Shown: in pieces, positions 22,328 to 34,930 of the stretch
Layout of the letters: every line of letters starts with the position of its first letter
How positions within the stretch are numbered: the stretch's first letter is position 1
Assembly: GCF_037176765.1 (NCBI RefSeq)
Contig: NC_090025.1
Coordinates: 13,317,045 to 13,381,044 of the forward strand
Direction of reading: 5' to 3'
Source: Anolis sagrei
Taxonomy: Eukaryota; Chordata; Lepidosauria; Squamata; Anolidae
DNA length: 64,000 nt
The notes under the pieces: generated by a model
Databases searched by the model: none
Told to the model about the DNA's origin: nothing
What the model saw: the letters and a program-made list of their open reading frames with translations, nothing else
Position numbers and translations under genes: made by a program

Positions 22328-23805
22328 TGTTCTGTTGCCGCTGGACTTGAAATGAAGTGCCTTAAGAGAGGATGTATGGCTTGGATCCAGCGGGAAGCCA
22401 GGGCCCCCGAAAAGAAGCCTTTAGAGCAGTGGTTCTCAACCTACCTAATGTCACGGCCCCTTAATACAGTTCCTCATGTTGTGGTGACCCCCAACCATAA
22501 AATTATTTTTGTTGCCACTTCGTAACTGTAATTTTGCTACTGTTATGAATCATAATGTAAATATCTGATATGCAGGATGGATTTTCATCCACTGGACCAA
22601 ATTTAGCACAAATACCTGATACGCCCAAATTTGAATACTGGTGGGGTTGGAGGAGATTGATGTTGTCATTTGGGAGTTGTAGTTTCTGGGATTTATAGTT
22701 TGCCTACAATCAAAGACCTTTTTGAACTCTACCAATGATGGAAATGAATCAGACCTGGCCACACAGAAATCCCATGACCAACAGAAAATGCTAGAATGGC
22801 TTGGTGGGCATTGACCTTGAGTTTGGGTCTTGTAGTTCACCTAAATCCAGAGAGCACTGTGGACTCAAACAATGATCAATCTGGACTAAACTTGGCACAA
22901 ACACTCAATATGTCCAAATGTGGACTCTGGTGGAGTTTGGGGAAAATAGACCTTGACATTTGGGAGTTGTAGTTGCTGGGATTTATAGTTCACCTACAAT
23001 CAAAGAGCATTCTGAACGCCACCAATGATAGAATTAGGCCAAAATTCCCACACAGAACCCCCATGACTAACAGAAAATATTGTATATTCTGATGGTCTTT
23101 GGGGACCCCTCTGATATCCCTTGCGACCCCCTCAGGGGTCCCGACCCCCAGGTTGAGAAACACTGCTTTAGAGAAATTTCCCTTATTAAACAGTCTTTTA
23201 TTGATGAACAAACAGGAATTGTAAAACCTTCTTAACAATCTCTTGGCTCTTGCAATCTTGTTTACAGGGAACAGGCACTATCTTCAGAAACCTTGTTTAA
23301 AGGAAAATTCCCCTTTCTAGCTCCTCCCAGGCTAACTATGAACTTAAACCTTATTGATGTGGATTCACTACCAGGCTGAACTGCGTCTCAACGCCGAGCG
23401 AACCTATCAAAAGGCTTGCAATCACTTAGCTGCTTTGATGGTTAGAGCTGTTCCCTCCGGAATTCCTCAGGGCTGTAAGGCTGTTTCCCCGGAACCTTTG
23501 GGAATCTTTAGAGGCTCTCAAGACTGTTCTCCCCCGGAAAGTCTTAAGGGACGAAGCCTTTGCACAGGAGGATGTCTGTATACATCTTCTGCATTGACTT
23601 CCTTTGCTGAGACTAACTGAAAAATGGCCCCTTCCCTCCAAAAAACCCAGAGAGGGGCGGGACCCGGGATCCTAACTATAATAGACAGGTAGCTTGCCCT
23701 ATGATTGCAAACTATAACAGGAAGCCACCCTGCTGCAAAATCCCAAGCCTGGGATTGCAAACCAACATTTAATTCAAAGCAAATAAAATTGGAGCTCCTG
23801 GAACA
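22328..23805 (-). mobile_element. Solo LTR (fossil), interrupted by a hAT element
   Basis: Without the hAT insert and its duplication it is about 730 bases, from TGTTCCAGGAGC to CAACAGAACA on the minus strand. Exact GAAAA lies on each side (22323-22327, 23806-23810). Same family as 14970-15725 and 25010-25748. It lies just upstream of FAM47E. Confidence 0.8.
22427..23165 (+). mobile_element. Complete non-autonomous hAT element, 739 bp
   Basis: The ends CAGTGGTTCTCAACCT and AGGTTGAGAAACACTG are inverted repeats; CTTTAGAG is duplicated on both sides (22419-22426, 23166-23173). The inside is made of about 220-base modules (GGGAGTTGTAGTTCACC and so on) and codes nothing. Confidence 0.9.
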
Positions 23806-24224
23806 GAAAAAGGGTGAATCAAGGAGTCAACTGAAAGCCATAAGGCAAAGGAAGAGGAGGTTAAATCTCAGGTTCCCAAAAGGAGATGCTGTGTGAATAC
23901 CTAAGAATAAAGAACCAAGCTTTTTCCTAGGACCAAATAACAGATCTTTTCTGGGATTTAATTATGATAATAGTAGCTGGTTTGAAACTCAAAGGGACAC
24001 TGTTAACCACTGACTTCTACTATTTCTGCAATACACTATTATACCAAAGAACATGCTTTTCAGGTAGCTATTTCTAGACTCTGGACTTCCCTTCCCAAGC
24101 AGGACAGAGTGAACCCTATTTTCCTGTTTTTGTTATATTCCAGGACAGGAGCACCTCTGTACTTAACTACCACACTCCAGACCAAGATAAATCAGCAAAA
24201 CAGTTTATTGAAGATATATATATA

Positions 24225-24608
24225 TATATATGATTCTATCGTTGGTGGGATTCAGAATGCTCTGTGATTATAGGTGAACTATAAATCCCAGCAACTACAA
24301 CTCCCAAATGACAAGATTCTATTTTCCCCAAACTCTACCAGTGTTCACATTTGGGCATATTGAGTATTCGTGTAGAGTTTGGTCGAGATTCATCATTGTT
24401 CGAGTCCACCGTGATCTCTGGATGTAGATGAACTACAACTCCAAAACCAAAGGACACTGCCCACCAAACCCTTCCAATATTTTCTGTTGGTCATGGGAGA
24501 ACTGTGTGCCAAGTTTGGTTCAATTCCATCGTTGATAGAGTTCAGAATGCTCTTTGATTGTAGGTGAACTATAAATCCCAGCAACTGCCACTCCCAAATG
24601 ACGAAATC
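24225..24608 (-). mobile_element. Fragment of the shared hAT/Helitron modules
   Basis: The same blocks as in 27992-28566 (CCAGCAACTACAACTCCCAA, TTTTCTGTTGGTCATGGGAG) but with neither type of terminus left, so the parent class cannot be told. Confidence 0.6.
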
Positions 24609-25009
24609 AGTTCCTCAAGTTTTTTTTTGTTTTTGTCAAATAGATATCTTTACAAGAAAAATAAATATATATTTTATATTATAACTTATAATCAGTGTAG
24701 ATTTAGATACACAATCCTCATGTTTTAAGTCAGTGTGGTTGGAACCCTGTTGGTATCTCTCACATGCATAAGTTCCCCTTGGATATTTCTATCTGATGTA
24801 GAATATGTGCTTTCAGTTCAAGTTTGCAGAAGTGGACTTGTACACGCAATGACTTCGTGCATGTATAGTGAGCATGCACTGTGTGTACATTGCCCATTGT
24901 ATATTGTGAATATGCTCAAGTCCCATTTAGTTGTGCATCTGATCTCTCCTTTCAGTTGAAAAGTGATTGGAATGGAAGCCTCCATTACAATCAAATAATG
25001 AATCTACTC

Positions 25010-25748
25010 TGTGCAGGTACAGCTGTACCAGGAGCTCCAATTTTGTTTGCTTTGCATTGAATGTTTGTTTGTAGCCCTAAGTTTCAGGGACTCTGCAGAT
25101 AGGTGACTTCTTTTGGCTGAAGTCATAGGGCAGGCCACCTGTCCGTCATCGTTAAGTTTTGGTCCTGCCCCTTGCTCAGGGCAATTGGGAAGGGAAGTGG
25201 GCCATTTTGTTAGTTGGTCTCAGCCAGGTTAGCTTATGTATAGGATGCGTGTAACTTCCCCTGTACAAAAGCTTCAACCTTTGGGAACTCCAGGGAAGCA
25301 TTCCTACAGCTTTAAGAATTTCCAGGAAAACAGCCTTAAAGACTAAAGAACTCCAGATGGAGAACATCCACTGCCTTGCTGGTAGGTCCACTCGGCGTCC
25401 GAGAAGCAGTTCAGCCCAGTAGTGGAGCCCACATCAGTGAGGGTTGGATTTCAGTCAGCCTGGGAGAAGTTAAAAAGGGGCATTTTCCTTTAAAGAAAAA
25501 GTTATTGAAGATAGTGCCTGTCCCCTGTGGACAAGATTGAGAGAGCCAATAGTTTATCAAGAAAGCCTTGTAGTTCCTGTTTGATTTCATTAATAAAAGA
25601 CTTTGTTGTACTTCTCAAGCCATCTGAAGACTCTTCATAGTGGAAACCTCTGAGAACTTCTCCTTGGGCCCCTGGCTTCCCGCTGGGCAAAGGTTACACA
25701 TCCTGTTTTTAAAGTCAACCAAATACAGGCCCAGCGCGTGACAGAACA
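25010..25748 (+). mobile_element. Solo LTR (fossil), complete, perfect 5-bp duplication
   Basis: 739 bases from TGTGCAGGTACAGC to GTGACAGAACA, with TACTC on both sides (25005-25009, 25749-25753). AATAAA near 25591 would be the LTR's own poly(A) signal. Third copy of the family in 11 kb. No internal region is present, so whether it is retroviral or Ty3-like cannot be told. Confidence 0.85.
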
Positions 25749-25753
25749 TACTC

Positions 25754-26595
25754 TATATTTTAGTCCAAACTTTACAAGAACTATTTTCATGAAGTGCTAG
25801 CATCTAACATCTAAGAGAGTTCCTTTAAAATTTTGGAGTAAAACCCAGAGCAAATTCATTGCCCCATTGACATGTAAATAAACTGACACCATTGACTTCT
25901 TTCATTAAGGTTACTCCCAGATAAATATTCTTACCATTAGAAATCTTAAAGATATAAGAAAAAAGCAATAATATACGTACCACTGAACTGCAAAAAGCTG
26001 AAGAACTATACATTCAATCTGGCATTTAAATCTAAATCAATGCTCTCCAAAAGTTGCATAAAAGGCCGTTCTTAATTTCCTACCTGGCTGGCTTCTGAAT
26101 GTTCATAAAACTAAACCAATCTAGACAACTCCAGGTTAATTCCCAATGGCATTAAGCACTGGCTCCCAGTGCAGCGCTGTGTTTGGGAAAGGTTGTTGTG
26201 GCAACCAAACTAAGCCCAGCAATTCATTTGTGGCAGCATGTTTTGTATGTGTGCGAACAAATCGATGCCTCCTCTACCTTTTCAAGTGCAGAAAGATCAA
26301 TTGTGAATGCTAAGAAAATCCATATCACAGTTCAAAACATTGTGCAAGCCACTCTGTATATTAAATAAGCATTTTTCTGGTGTTAAGGATACAAACTAGT
26401 ATGGGACTTTTAAGCTATTTTTTTTGAAGTCAATAATAATAAAACTTGCCCAAATACAACAACAATACAGCCATACTAACAAAATTTATACAACCCAACA
26501 TATAAATACAAATTATAACTTAACAAACTAAAATTAAATAAAAAGCACAGCCTGTTATAACAGACATAAGACAAAACATCGAATTTCCCAGTACG
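25754..26595. other. Intergenic, nothing recognised
   Basis: AT-rich sequence without a clear repeat family or exon; short open frames carry no known motif. Confidence 0.4.
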
Positions 26596-26599
26596 TTGG

Positions 26600-26885
26600 G
26601 GCAAATTGATTAACCATTGCTCAAGATATCTATTGAGCTAGTGGGGTGAGCAGGGCACGGATACGGATGGCAACTATTAATCAGAGGTATACTGGTAGTA
26701 TTACCAACTACTATTCGTCCTCCTCATAAGCCAGTGAGCAAAGGTATGTCTTCAGCTGTTTTTTTAAAAGCAGGGAAGGAGGGGGCCATCTTTAACTCCT
26801 TAGGAAAGGAGTTCCAGAGGTGGGGGGCAGCTACAGAGAAGGCCCTTTCTCTCGTCCTTACCAACCGCTCTCCCTTCTAACTGGC
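26600..26885 (-). mobile_element. L2-like LINE 3' end, decayed
   Basis: The complement of AAAGGAGTTCCAGAGGTGGG and GAGAAGGCCCTTTCTCTCGT matches the L2 C-terminal motif RAFSVAAPHLWNSF; short and decayed. Confidence 0.6.
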
Positions 26886-27991
26886 TGAGAAAGAGGCCTG
26901 CCAGGATCTACACTGGTTTTGGCTGATGATTCCCTTGTCAGATCTAGCAGAAGTATCATGGAAGCACTGAATAATGGACTCTAGAGTCACTGGTAAAGAA
27001 CGGGTTTCAGCTTTACTTGAGCAGTTCCAAAAACACAACGTTCATCATGAACAGACAGACGTGAAGAACACAGAACTAACGAGATAGGCACACAAGCAAA
27101 CTGCAGCTGGCAAGGAGTTATCTCTGACACTCCCTAATGTTTCACACAGCAAGAACTCAGGGTCACAGGGTCATATTCTCACAGCTAGTTACTTTGCTGT
27201 TTTTAACCCTTCTGTGCAAACATACATCCTGGCAATACAATTCTATTACAATCACTATTCTTCTACATAAAATTACATTTAAACATACATCATACATCAT
27301 ACATGAAATACACACTGACATCCCTTGATGTCACAGCCTTCAGGTGGGGAGTACCATGGCGAGGAGAATAGCAGCCAGGGATTGGTCTATGCAAAGAGCC
27401 AATCCTACTTACTTACTTAGGCGATTCCTCGTTGGACGAGTAAGATGGTCTTCCTTGATGACTATTTTTGTGGGTTTGTAGGTGGCCAATCCACTGCAGT
27501 GGCAACCCCTGGGAGGGCACAGTTCAAGAAGAAACAATGGTACAGATATGCTGATGAGTTCTGGATTAACTCAGTTGTCCAGTTCTGTGCAAAGCAAAGG
27601 TGTAAAGCTCAAAAATGCTGATCTCAAGCAATCAAGGACTTTGCTGTCGGTATATAGGGTTGATGAATGGACATACACTAAGCCCCCTCTTCCATGGGAG
27701 TGGCAGACTCTCAACCACAGGTTAAGTGGACAAACATCCTGAGCTTATCTTGCTGGCAAAGAGGATCATCTGTCTTTTCATACACACAATGATTCTGATA
27801 GCTTGGGAAATTGCTGGAGGGATTCCAAGGGATTATGAAAATAGGGTCATAGGGATGTGGCTACCTTCAAGTTACATTTTGATATATATAAGAGACAGTT
27901 TATACAGTACATATAAGACATTGATACAGTACACAGCAATAAAGAAACAAGTTACACAGGAATAATTAAATTGATACAATTTATTAAATGA
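26886..27991. other. Intergenic, unresolved repeat-like sequence
   Basis: A TACTTACTTAGGCGATTCCT block near 27408 resembles a dispersed repeat, and a (CATA)n-like stretch lies at 27285-27305, but I cannot name the family. No gene is seen. Confidence 0.35.
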
Positions 27992-28566
27992 CAAGCCGCC
28001 CCCTGCTACGCGTTGCTGTGGCCCACATGGGGGTTTTGTGTGGGAGGTTTGGCCCTATTCTATCATTGGTGGTGTTCAGAATGCTCTGTGATTGTAGGCG
28101 AACTACAAATCCCAGCAACTACAACTCCCAAATGTCAAGATTCTATTTTCCCCAAACTCCACCATTGTTCACATTTGGGCATATTGAGTATTTGTGTAGA
28201 GTTTGGTCCAGATCCATCATTGTTGGAGTCCACAGTGATCTCTGGATGTAGGTGAACTACAACTCCAAAACCAAAGGACACTGCCTACCAAATCCTTTCA
28301 GTATTTTCTGTTGGTCATGGGAGAACTGTGTGCCAAGTTTGGTTCAATTCCATCGTTGGTGGGGTTCAGAATGCTCTTTGATTGTAGGTGAACTATAAAT
28401 CCCAGCAACTACAACTCCCAAATGACAAAATCATTTTTTTTGAGTGAAGGACATGCATTGGGTTGTTAGGTGTCTTGTGTCCAAATTTGGTGCCAATTGC
28501 CCCAGTGGTTTTTGAGTTCTGTGAATACCACAAACGAACATTACATTTTTATTTATATATATTAGA
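27992..28566 (-). mobile_element. Complete short Helitron
   Basis: On the minus strand it runs from TCTAATATATATAAATAAAA (after A) to the hairpin CACAGCAACGCGTAGC and terminal CTTG. Inside are the modules that also make up the local hAT elements. 575 bases, non-coding. Confidence 0.8.
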
Positions 28567-29546
28567 TATGATAGAGTTTGAGGGGTACAGCTGCCACTAG
28601 GTGCATTCCTGATCCTCCAAATCTTCGTAATTTTGCAACTTCAGACCTCCAAAAAAAGTTTTTAATAAAAAGGATAAATTAAATATTTATTTGTACTCTC
28701 TTGCTGAACTATATATCTTTTGGGGGGGGGGGGGGTACCGTGGCTCAATAACAACATTGTAGTACATATAACTGCTCTTGACGTGCTGCATGAATCAAGA
28801 GGATGAGGGCAAACGGGAGCATAACGGTGTTGTAAAATAAAGTATTAACACCTTTTAAAATTAAATCACGGGGAAAGACCCTTGGCCTTCATTTCTAATA
28901 ACACCACCATTTAAGCGAACACCATGCCTGCAATTTGGGAAAGTCCCCTACTGTGAGTTCCTTATCAATATAGAGGCCAGTAAATATGGAAGTTACTGAT
29001 TAACCACAAGCGTCATGATCTCCCTCAGTGCTACTTGGATATGCATCGTCACCTCTTATCAAAAGCCAGATGGGGAAGTGTGTGCTGGAAGTAAAACCAT
29101 TGTAATTTGCCATTTAAGGGAAGTTTCCGGCCTGAAGCTGGAGCCAAAGAAGATATGATGTTATTATCCTTTTTGCCAATATCTTATGGGAGTGGTGTTT
29201 TGGGGGAACAGGGGGGTCACCCAAGCAGCTGCATTCTGGAATTTTATAAAAGAGTAAATATCTCTTTTCCCAGGAGGCAAAATAAACCTTGAAAGAGGTC
29301 ATTTTTCACTAGGAAGCCATTTGTCTCAAAGAGATAAGTACTGTCTCTTAGTCCCATCCAATGCAAAATTGAGATTAACTGTATGAATTGACTTGATTTA
29401 TTCCCCACCTTCCTCCAGGATCCCACTATGTTTCAGTGAAACAAATCAAAACAAAAGCTATAAAATGGGAACAGTAAAATGCTGCAGGGCAAACGAGTAA
29501 GATAAAAAGTAGTTTGTTGTATTTAAACAGCTTGGGAAATGGCATG
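28567..29546. other. Intergenic, nothing recognised
   Basis: Contains a run of about 13 G at 28722-28734, which may be unstable or mis-sequenced. No gene or repeat recognised otherwise. Confidence 0.4.
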
Positions 29547-30370
29547 TGTGGTGAATCTTACCTGGTAGGCCGGAAAGGGGGCCTGGATAACAGTAAGGCA
29601 GGCCTCTATTTTAGGAGGGAATGCCAGGGAGGCAGCCATCTTGAGTGAGGATGGTTGGAAGAGGAGAGGAGTTTAGAGACTCCTAGGATTGGCCAGAGCA
29701 GTTGGGAGGACCCAAGTCTGAGGAGGAAAAGAAGTTAGCTTCAGTGAGAGTTGAGAGCTGGGAGCTGGTGTGTGAAGGTGTAGAGTTTGAAACTAGGTTT
29801 TCAGGGAGAGAGCTAGGAGACAGAGTGTCTGTGTTAGACAGTGCTGTGAGCTGACAGGAAAAAGGTCAGACAGTAGTCTGATCTCTTGTGAGAGATAGCA
29901 CAAGAGATTGGCTCTCCAGGTTGGGTTAGTTAACAGGAAGAACTCTAGGGTAGAGTTAGTTAATAACCCAGGGGCTACCTAGATAGGCTAGTCAGACTCA
30001 TCACTATTCTCTGAAAGAGAGCGAGGGTTTTGTTACCAACAGTTAGTTCTGTTTGGTTAGCTCTGTCTGGAACAAAGTGAAGAGAACTGTTCAAGCAACC
30101 AATCAAGCTGAAGTACTTTTGTAACAACTCATGCTTTTTGTACCTCTCGGGAGTGGTTAGTTGTCTGTTTTCAACAAAGTCTCTACTGTACATCATTCCA
30201 TCGTCAAGCCTTTGTGATAGTTCCAGCATTTTAAACACCCTGTTACTACAGAAAAGCTTCTCAACAAACTGTTGTTTGGGAGCCAAGGATAAAAGCAGTG
30301 TTGGCAGGAGTGAGAAAAGTTCACCTCAAATGGTTTTTTTTAAATCCTAAAACACCTTAGGTTGGTGGCA
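29547..30370 (+). mobile_element. Possible LTR-type repeat (fossil), uncertain
   Basis: GC-balanced, non-coding sequence starting TGTGGTGAATCTTACC. A TTGGTGGCAGC motif at 30361 resembles a primer-binding region that follows some LTRs. No second copy is in the window to compare, so this is a weak call. Confidence 0.25.
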
Positions 30371-30618
30371 GCTTTAATTCAAAAGAAAGTTTAAAGACGA
30401 GCAGTGTTCACTTCATCATAACACATATCCACCATCGTCTCGCTATCATATTGGAGGCACAGGGGTGGTTTTTTTTTTCTAGGAAAGGAAAACCTCTGGG
30501 AAGATCCTTTCTGCCCAGGCATAATATTAATAAGTCTCCAGCCTTGCATCTTGTGTTATAGCATGCAACAGGGAATAGGTCAAAATAAGAGCATGGTGTT
30601 GAAGTGTCATCGAACTCA

Positions 30619-31075
30619 GGATGCATCTACACTGCTGAATGAATGCAGTTTGATACAATTTTATTTGCCAAGGCTTCGTGCTATGGAATCCTGCTATGGA
30701 GTTGTAGTTTGGTGAAGTACCAGCCCTCTTTGGCAGTGAAGGCTAAAGACTTTGTAAAAGGGATTCCATAGCTTTGAGCCACGGCTTTATGTTTTGGTCG
30801 TGTCAGGAGCGATTTGAGAAACTGCAAGTCGCTTCTCGTGTGAGAGAATTGGCCGTCTGCAAGGACGTTGCCCAGGGGACGCCTGGATGATTTGCCTCAT
30901 CCTTGTGGGAGGCTTCTCTCATGTCCCCGCATGAGGAGCTGGAGCTGATAGAGGGAGCTCATCCGCCTTTCCCCGGATTCGAACCTGCGACCTGTCGGTT
31001 TTCAGTCCTGCCGGCACAGGGGTTTAACCCACTGCACCACCGGGGGCTCCACGGCATTATGTGAGAAAAGTAATC
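30619..31075. mobile_element. Palindromic MITE split by a SINE
   Basis: GGATGCATCTACACTGCTGA opens it, and the inner blocks match 12289-12512. A SINE (30790-31050) is inserted, with CCACGGC on both sides of it. Confidence 0.6.
30790..31050 (-). mobile_element. Sauria-type tRNA-derived SINE, full length
   Basis: The minus strand reads GGAGCCCCCGGTGGTGCAGT (tRNA box A region), GGTTCGAATCC (box B), then GAGCTCCCTCTATCAGCTCC and ends TCCTGACACGACCAA. Target duplication CCACGGC. Confidence 0.88.
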
Positions 31076-31449
31076 AATAATTTTAAGATGTACTATTTAA
31101 CTTTTGGGTACACCTACACCAGGCCTGCACAACATGTGGCCCAGGGGCCAGATACAGCCTGCACAATGAGTTGGCACAACCTGCAGAGAGATGGCACATA
31201 TAACAACAACAATCCTAATAAATCATTAATTATACCTTCTGCTTTGTGCAGAAAAGAAAACATAATACACCCTGTGTGTGACTTTTGTGCAAAATGAGTA
31301 CCAAATGTGAATGTTCTTTCACAGTTACAATTTTCGAAGGCTTTTTCATATGTGTGAAGAAAATTACAAAAAATTATATCAGATAGAAATCTTATTTCTC
31401 CTATTGAAGGGCTGAGTGTGGATAAGGAAGGAACAGTTTTTAGGGAGTT

Positions 31450-31592
31450 TTCATTTCACAACCTCTGAGGATGCTTGCCATAGATGCAGGCGAAACGTCA
31501 GGAGAGAATGCTTCTAGAACATGGCCATATAGCCCGAAAAACCTACAACAACCCAGTGATTCCAGCCATGAAAGCCTTCGACAATACAGTTT
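31450..31592 (+). mobile_element. Penelope terminal repeat
   Basis: From CACAACCTCTGAGGATGC through CATGGCCATATAGCCCGAAA to GCCTTCGACAATACAG; a single terminal repeat. Confidence 0.8.
31465..31499 (+). ncRNA. Hammerhead-like motif
   Basis: CTGAGGA, stem II GCTTGC/GCAGGC, GAAA, C, GTC: all conserved positions kept. Confidence 0.5.
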
Positions 31593-31609
31593 TTAGGGAG
31601 TTTTTATTT

Positions 31610-32195
31610 CTTTGTATTGTCGGAGGCTTTCATGGCCGGAATCACTGGGTTGTTGTAGGTTTTTTTGGGCTATATGGCCATGGTCTAGAGCAGTGGTTCT
31701 CAACCTGGGGTCCCCAGATGTTTTTGGCCTTCAATTCCCAGAAATCCTAACAGCTGGTAAACTGGCTGGGATTTCTGGGAGTTGTAGGCCAAAAACATAT
31801 GGGGACCCCAGGTTGAGAACCACTGGTCTAGAGGCATTCTCTCCTGACATTTCGCTTGAATCTATGGCAAGCATCCTCAGAGGTAGTGAGGTCTGTTGGA
31901 ACTAGGAAAGTGGAATTACCAGAGTGAGACAAAGGACTCTTGTCTGCTGGAGCTAGGTGTGAATGTTTCAACTGACCACCTTGATTAGCATATAATGGCC
32001 TGACAGTGCCTGGAGCAATCTTTTGTTGAGAGGTGATTAGATGTCCTTGTTTGTTTCCTCTCTGTTGTTCTGCTGTTGTAATTTTAGAGTTTTTTTAATA
32101 CTGGTAGCCAGATTTTGTTCATTTTCATGGCAGGCAAAACATCAGGAGAGAATGCCTCTAGACCATGGCCTGAAAAAACCTACAACAACCCAGTT
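31610..32195 (-). mobile_element. Penelope element with inverted terminal repeat, split by a MITE
   Basis: A minus-sense terminal repeat and tail (31610-32130, with the MITE at 31691-31825 inside) meets a short plus-sense piece (32131-32195). Confidence 0.7.
31691..31825. mobile_element. Palindromic hAT MITE, 135 bp, perfect 8-bp target duplication
   Basis: CAGTGGTTCTCAACCTGGGG and its complement at the ends, GTCTAGAG on both sides (31683-31690, 31826-31833). Shares its ends with the 739-bp hAT element but has a different, palindromic inside. Confidence 0.88.
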
Positions 32196-32689
32196 TTATT
32201 TCTTTGTTTTTTCCAAGATGAATTTGGAAGTAAAGTCACTAGAAACCAGGTGTAGCCTCTAGATTTCATGTGTGGGCAGCTCCAACCTCCTACGACTGGC
32301 CTTTCCTTCCCTCCCTTTTTTGGTTTGCCTTCCGGTGATCCTGTAGCAACTGCTTTCGCAATAATTCTGTCCTGTCTTATTTTGAATTGATTCCAAGAAA
32401 GTAATTACATCAGCTGCCTGGCAAATCAAACTGCTCAAACAGCTGAAAATGTACTGTCATGAGAATATCCTCCGAATCTTACTACAAATACTAACCCAAT
32501 TGTTAGTCCAACACTCAAACCATTACACCATTCTGGCACTTAAATATAAAATGAATATCCCTATTTAAGTTTTCTTTTACCAACTTCTAAATGCATTGGA
32601 TTGAATTTGACTGGCGTCATGCCCATGTGGAAATTCCCTTATGTATGCAGTTATCTTTCTTTAGCTATTGTGCAATGGGAATAGTAAGT

Positions 32690-33186
32690 TCATGGCTGTG
32701 TAAGAGGCGTTCCACAAATGCAATCATTTCACATGAACCTTAAAACCTGGCTCTTCCGCTGTGCCTTTGATGAATAGGTATATAATCCCACATGATTGCT
32801 CTGACTCAAAGTTCTGTCATTGGAATATACGTCCCCCTCATGGGAAAGTTTGCTTCCACAACTCCCGCTGGAATGAGCCCTCTTCCGTAAATTACCTGCT
32901 TCTCTCTTTTATCTCGCCTGACTTTTTGATTAGTTTTAATCAGTTTGTCTCCTTGATTACTACATGTTGCCCACCCATTATAGTGCCTGTGCATATTTTT
33001 TATTTTTCATATTGTTACGTATTCATGTGTATTATTTAACTATGATGTTACTGTTTATTGTTTGCATTTTCGGTTTGTGTTTTTGGTTTTCTTTATAGTA
33101 ATTGTCATTTGGGCTTGGCCTCATGTAAGCTGCTCCGAGTCCCCATTGGGGAGATGGTGGTGGGGTAAGAAATAAATATTATTATT
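32690..33186 (+). mobile_element. L2-like LINE 3' UTR and tail
   Basis: Starts in a frame reading LKTWLFRCAFDE, then a long UTR ending GCTGCTCCGAGTCCCCATTG and AATAAATATTATTATT; the same tail is at 62800-62880. Confidence 0.65.
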
Positions 33187-34468
33187 GGGTTGTTGTAGGG
33201 TTTTTTGGGGGCTATATGGCCATGGTCTAGAGGCATTCTCTCCTGATGTTTCGCCTGCATCTATGGCAAGCATCCTCAGAGATAGTGAGGTCTGTTGGAA
33301 CTAGGAAAAAGGCTTTATATATCTGTGGAATGACCAGGGTGGGACAAAGGACTCTTGTCTGCTGTAGCTAGGTGTGAATGTTTCAACTGACCACCTTGAT
33401 TAGCATATAATGGCCTCACAGTGCCTGGAGCAAACTTTTGTTTTGAGGTGATCAGGTGTCCTTGTTTGTTTCCTCTCTTATTTGAGAACACAGAAATGCT
33501 GGATCACTCTCACAACCACCATGTCAGACTACACAGAGAAGCCATTGAAATACACAAGCATGTGGACAATTTAAACAGAATTTATTATTTATTTATTTAC
33601 AGTTCTTATATTCCGCCCTTCTCACCCCGCAGGGGACTCAGGGCGGATTACAGTAAACACATATATGGCAAACATTCAATGCCAGTTTGACAAACAACAT
33701 TTAACAGACAAATACACCAAGGCTATTTAACTTTTTTCTGGCTGCCAGGGGAGCTGCTGCTTTTCATCGTCCATCAACGACATCGATGAAGTTCTTCCGC
33801 ATTCCACATTCCCCGGAGTCTTTTTTCTTTATGGCCTCATAAATTAGTTAAATTTAGCCTCCCACACAAGGTGGTACCTTATTTTCCTACTTGACAGATG
33901 CAACTGTCTTTCGGGTTGCAAAGGTCGACAACGGGCTACACAATGGCTGGACACCCACTCCAGCCCGGGCTGGCTTTGAACTCATGACCTTTTGGTCAGA
34001 GTGATCTTAATGCAGCTGACACTCAGCCAGCTGCGCCACAATCCCGCCACAATCCCAGAAAGGAGGAAACCATGAAAATGAACAAAGTCTGGCTACCAGT
34101 ATTAAAAAAAACTCTAAAATTACAACAGCAGAACAACAGAGAGGAAACAAACAAGGACATCTAATCACCTCTCAACAAAAATTTGCTCCAGGCACCGTCA
34201 AGCCATTATATGCTAATCAAGGTAGTCAGTTGAAACATTCACACCTAGCTCCAGCAGACAAGAGTCCTTTGCCCCACCCTGGACATTCCACAGATATATA
34301 AACCCTTTTTCCTAGTTCCAACAGACCTCACTATCTCTGAGGATGCTTGCCATAGATGCAGGCAAAACGTCAGGAGAGAATGCCTCTAGATCATGGCCAT
34401 ATAGCCTGAAAAAACCTACAACAACCCAGTGATTCCGGCCAGGAAAGCCTTCGACAATACAAAGATTA
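33187..34468 (+). mobile_element. Penelope element: inverted 5' repeat, end of ORF, 3' repeat
   Basis: An inverted terminal repeat (33187-33479) is followed by the last codons of the ORF (MLDHSHNHHVRLHREAIEIH, 33496-33555) and the 3' terminal repeat (34050-34468). A SINE sits in the ORF remnant. This is the known Penelope layout, 5'-truncated. Confidence 0.8.
33582..34050 (-). mobile_element. Long tRNA-derived SINE, about 470 bp
   Basis: On the minus strand: GTGGCGCAGCTGGCTGAGTG (box A region), GGTCATGAGTTCAAAGCC (box B-like), and a 3' end CCGCCCTGAGTCCCCTGCGG with a TAAATAAATAAA tail. It interrupts the Penelope ORF remnant. Confidence 0.75.
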
Positions 34469-34795
34469 TTATTATTATTATTATTTGCCAAAATTGAATT
34501 GTTAGTCCTGAATAGAAATGAGCTACCGAATCAACTGGATCTAAGTATATATTGACTCATCATTTAAGAGTGGACTCGGCAGTTCTGTTGTATTTAGGAC
34601 TAAGCAACAACATTTGAGCCATGCAATTGGAGATTACTCAGAAGTACATAACAGTTTCTCAGTGGTTTCAACCATCGTTTTGTTTGCAGGAACTCCCCTA
34701 GTACATTCCCTGTTGCACAATAGCAGATGCACATTTGGGTGTACAATATTGGTATTTATCAGACATTATAATGTAATTCATTATGTTCAGTCAAC

Positions 34796-34930
34796 TTTTA
34801 TTTATTTATTTATTTATTTACTATGCTTCTATACCACCATTCTCAGCCTGAGGGCGACTCGTAGCAGTTTACAAAACGGCACAATTCAATGCCCACAACA
34901 GTACAAAAATAATTTAAACATTAAAAACAT
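34796..34930 (-). mobile_element. L2-type LINE tail
   Basis: (TTTA)n then ATACCACCATTCTCAGCCTG, the complement of an L2 3' end like that at 20330-20400. Confidence 0.55.
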
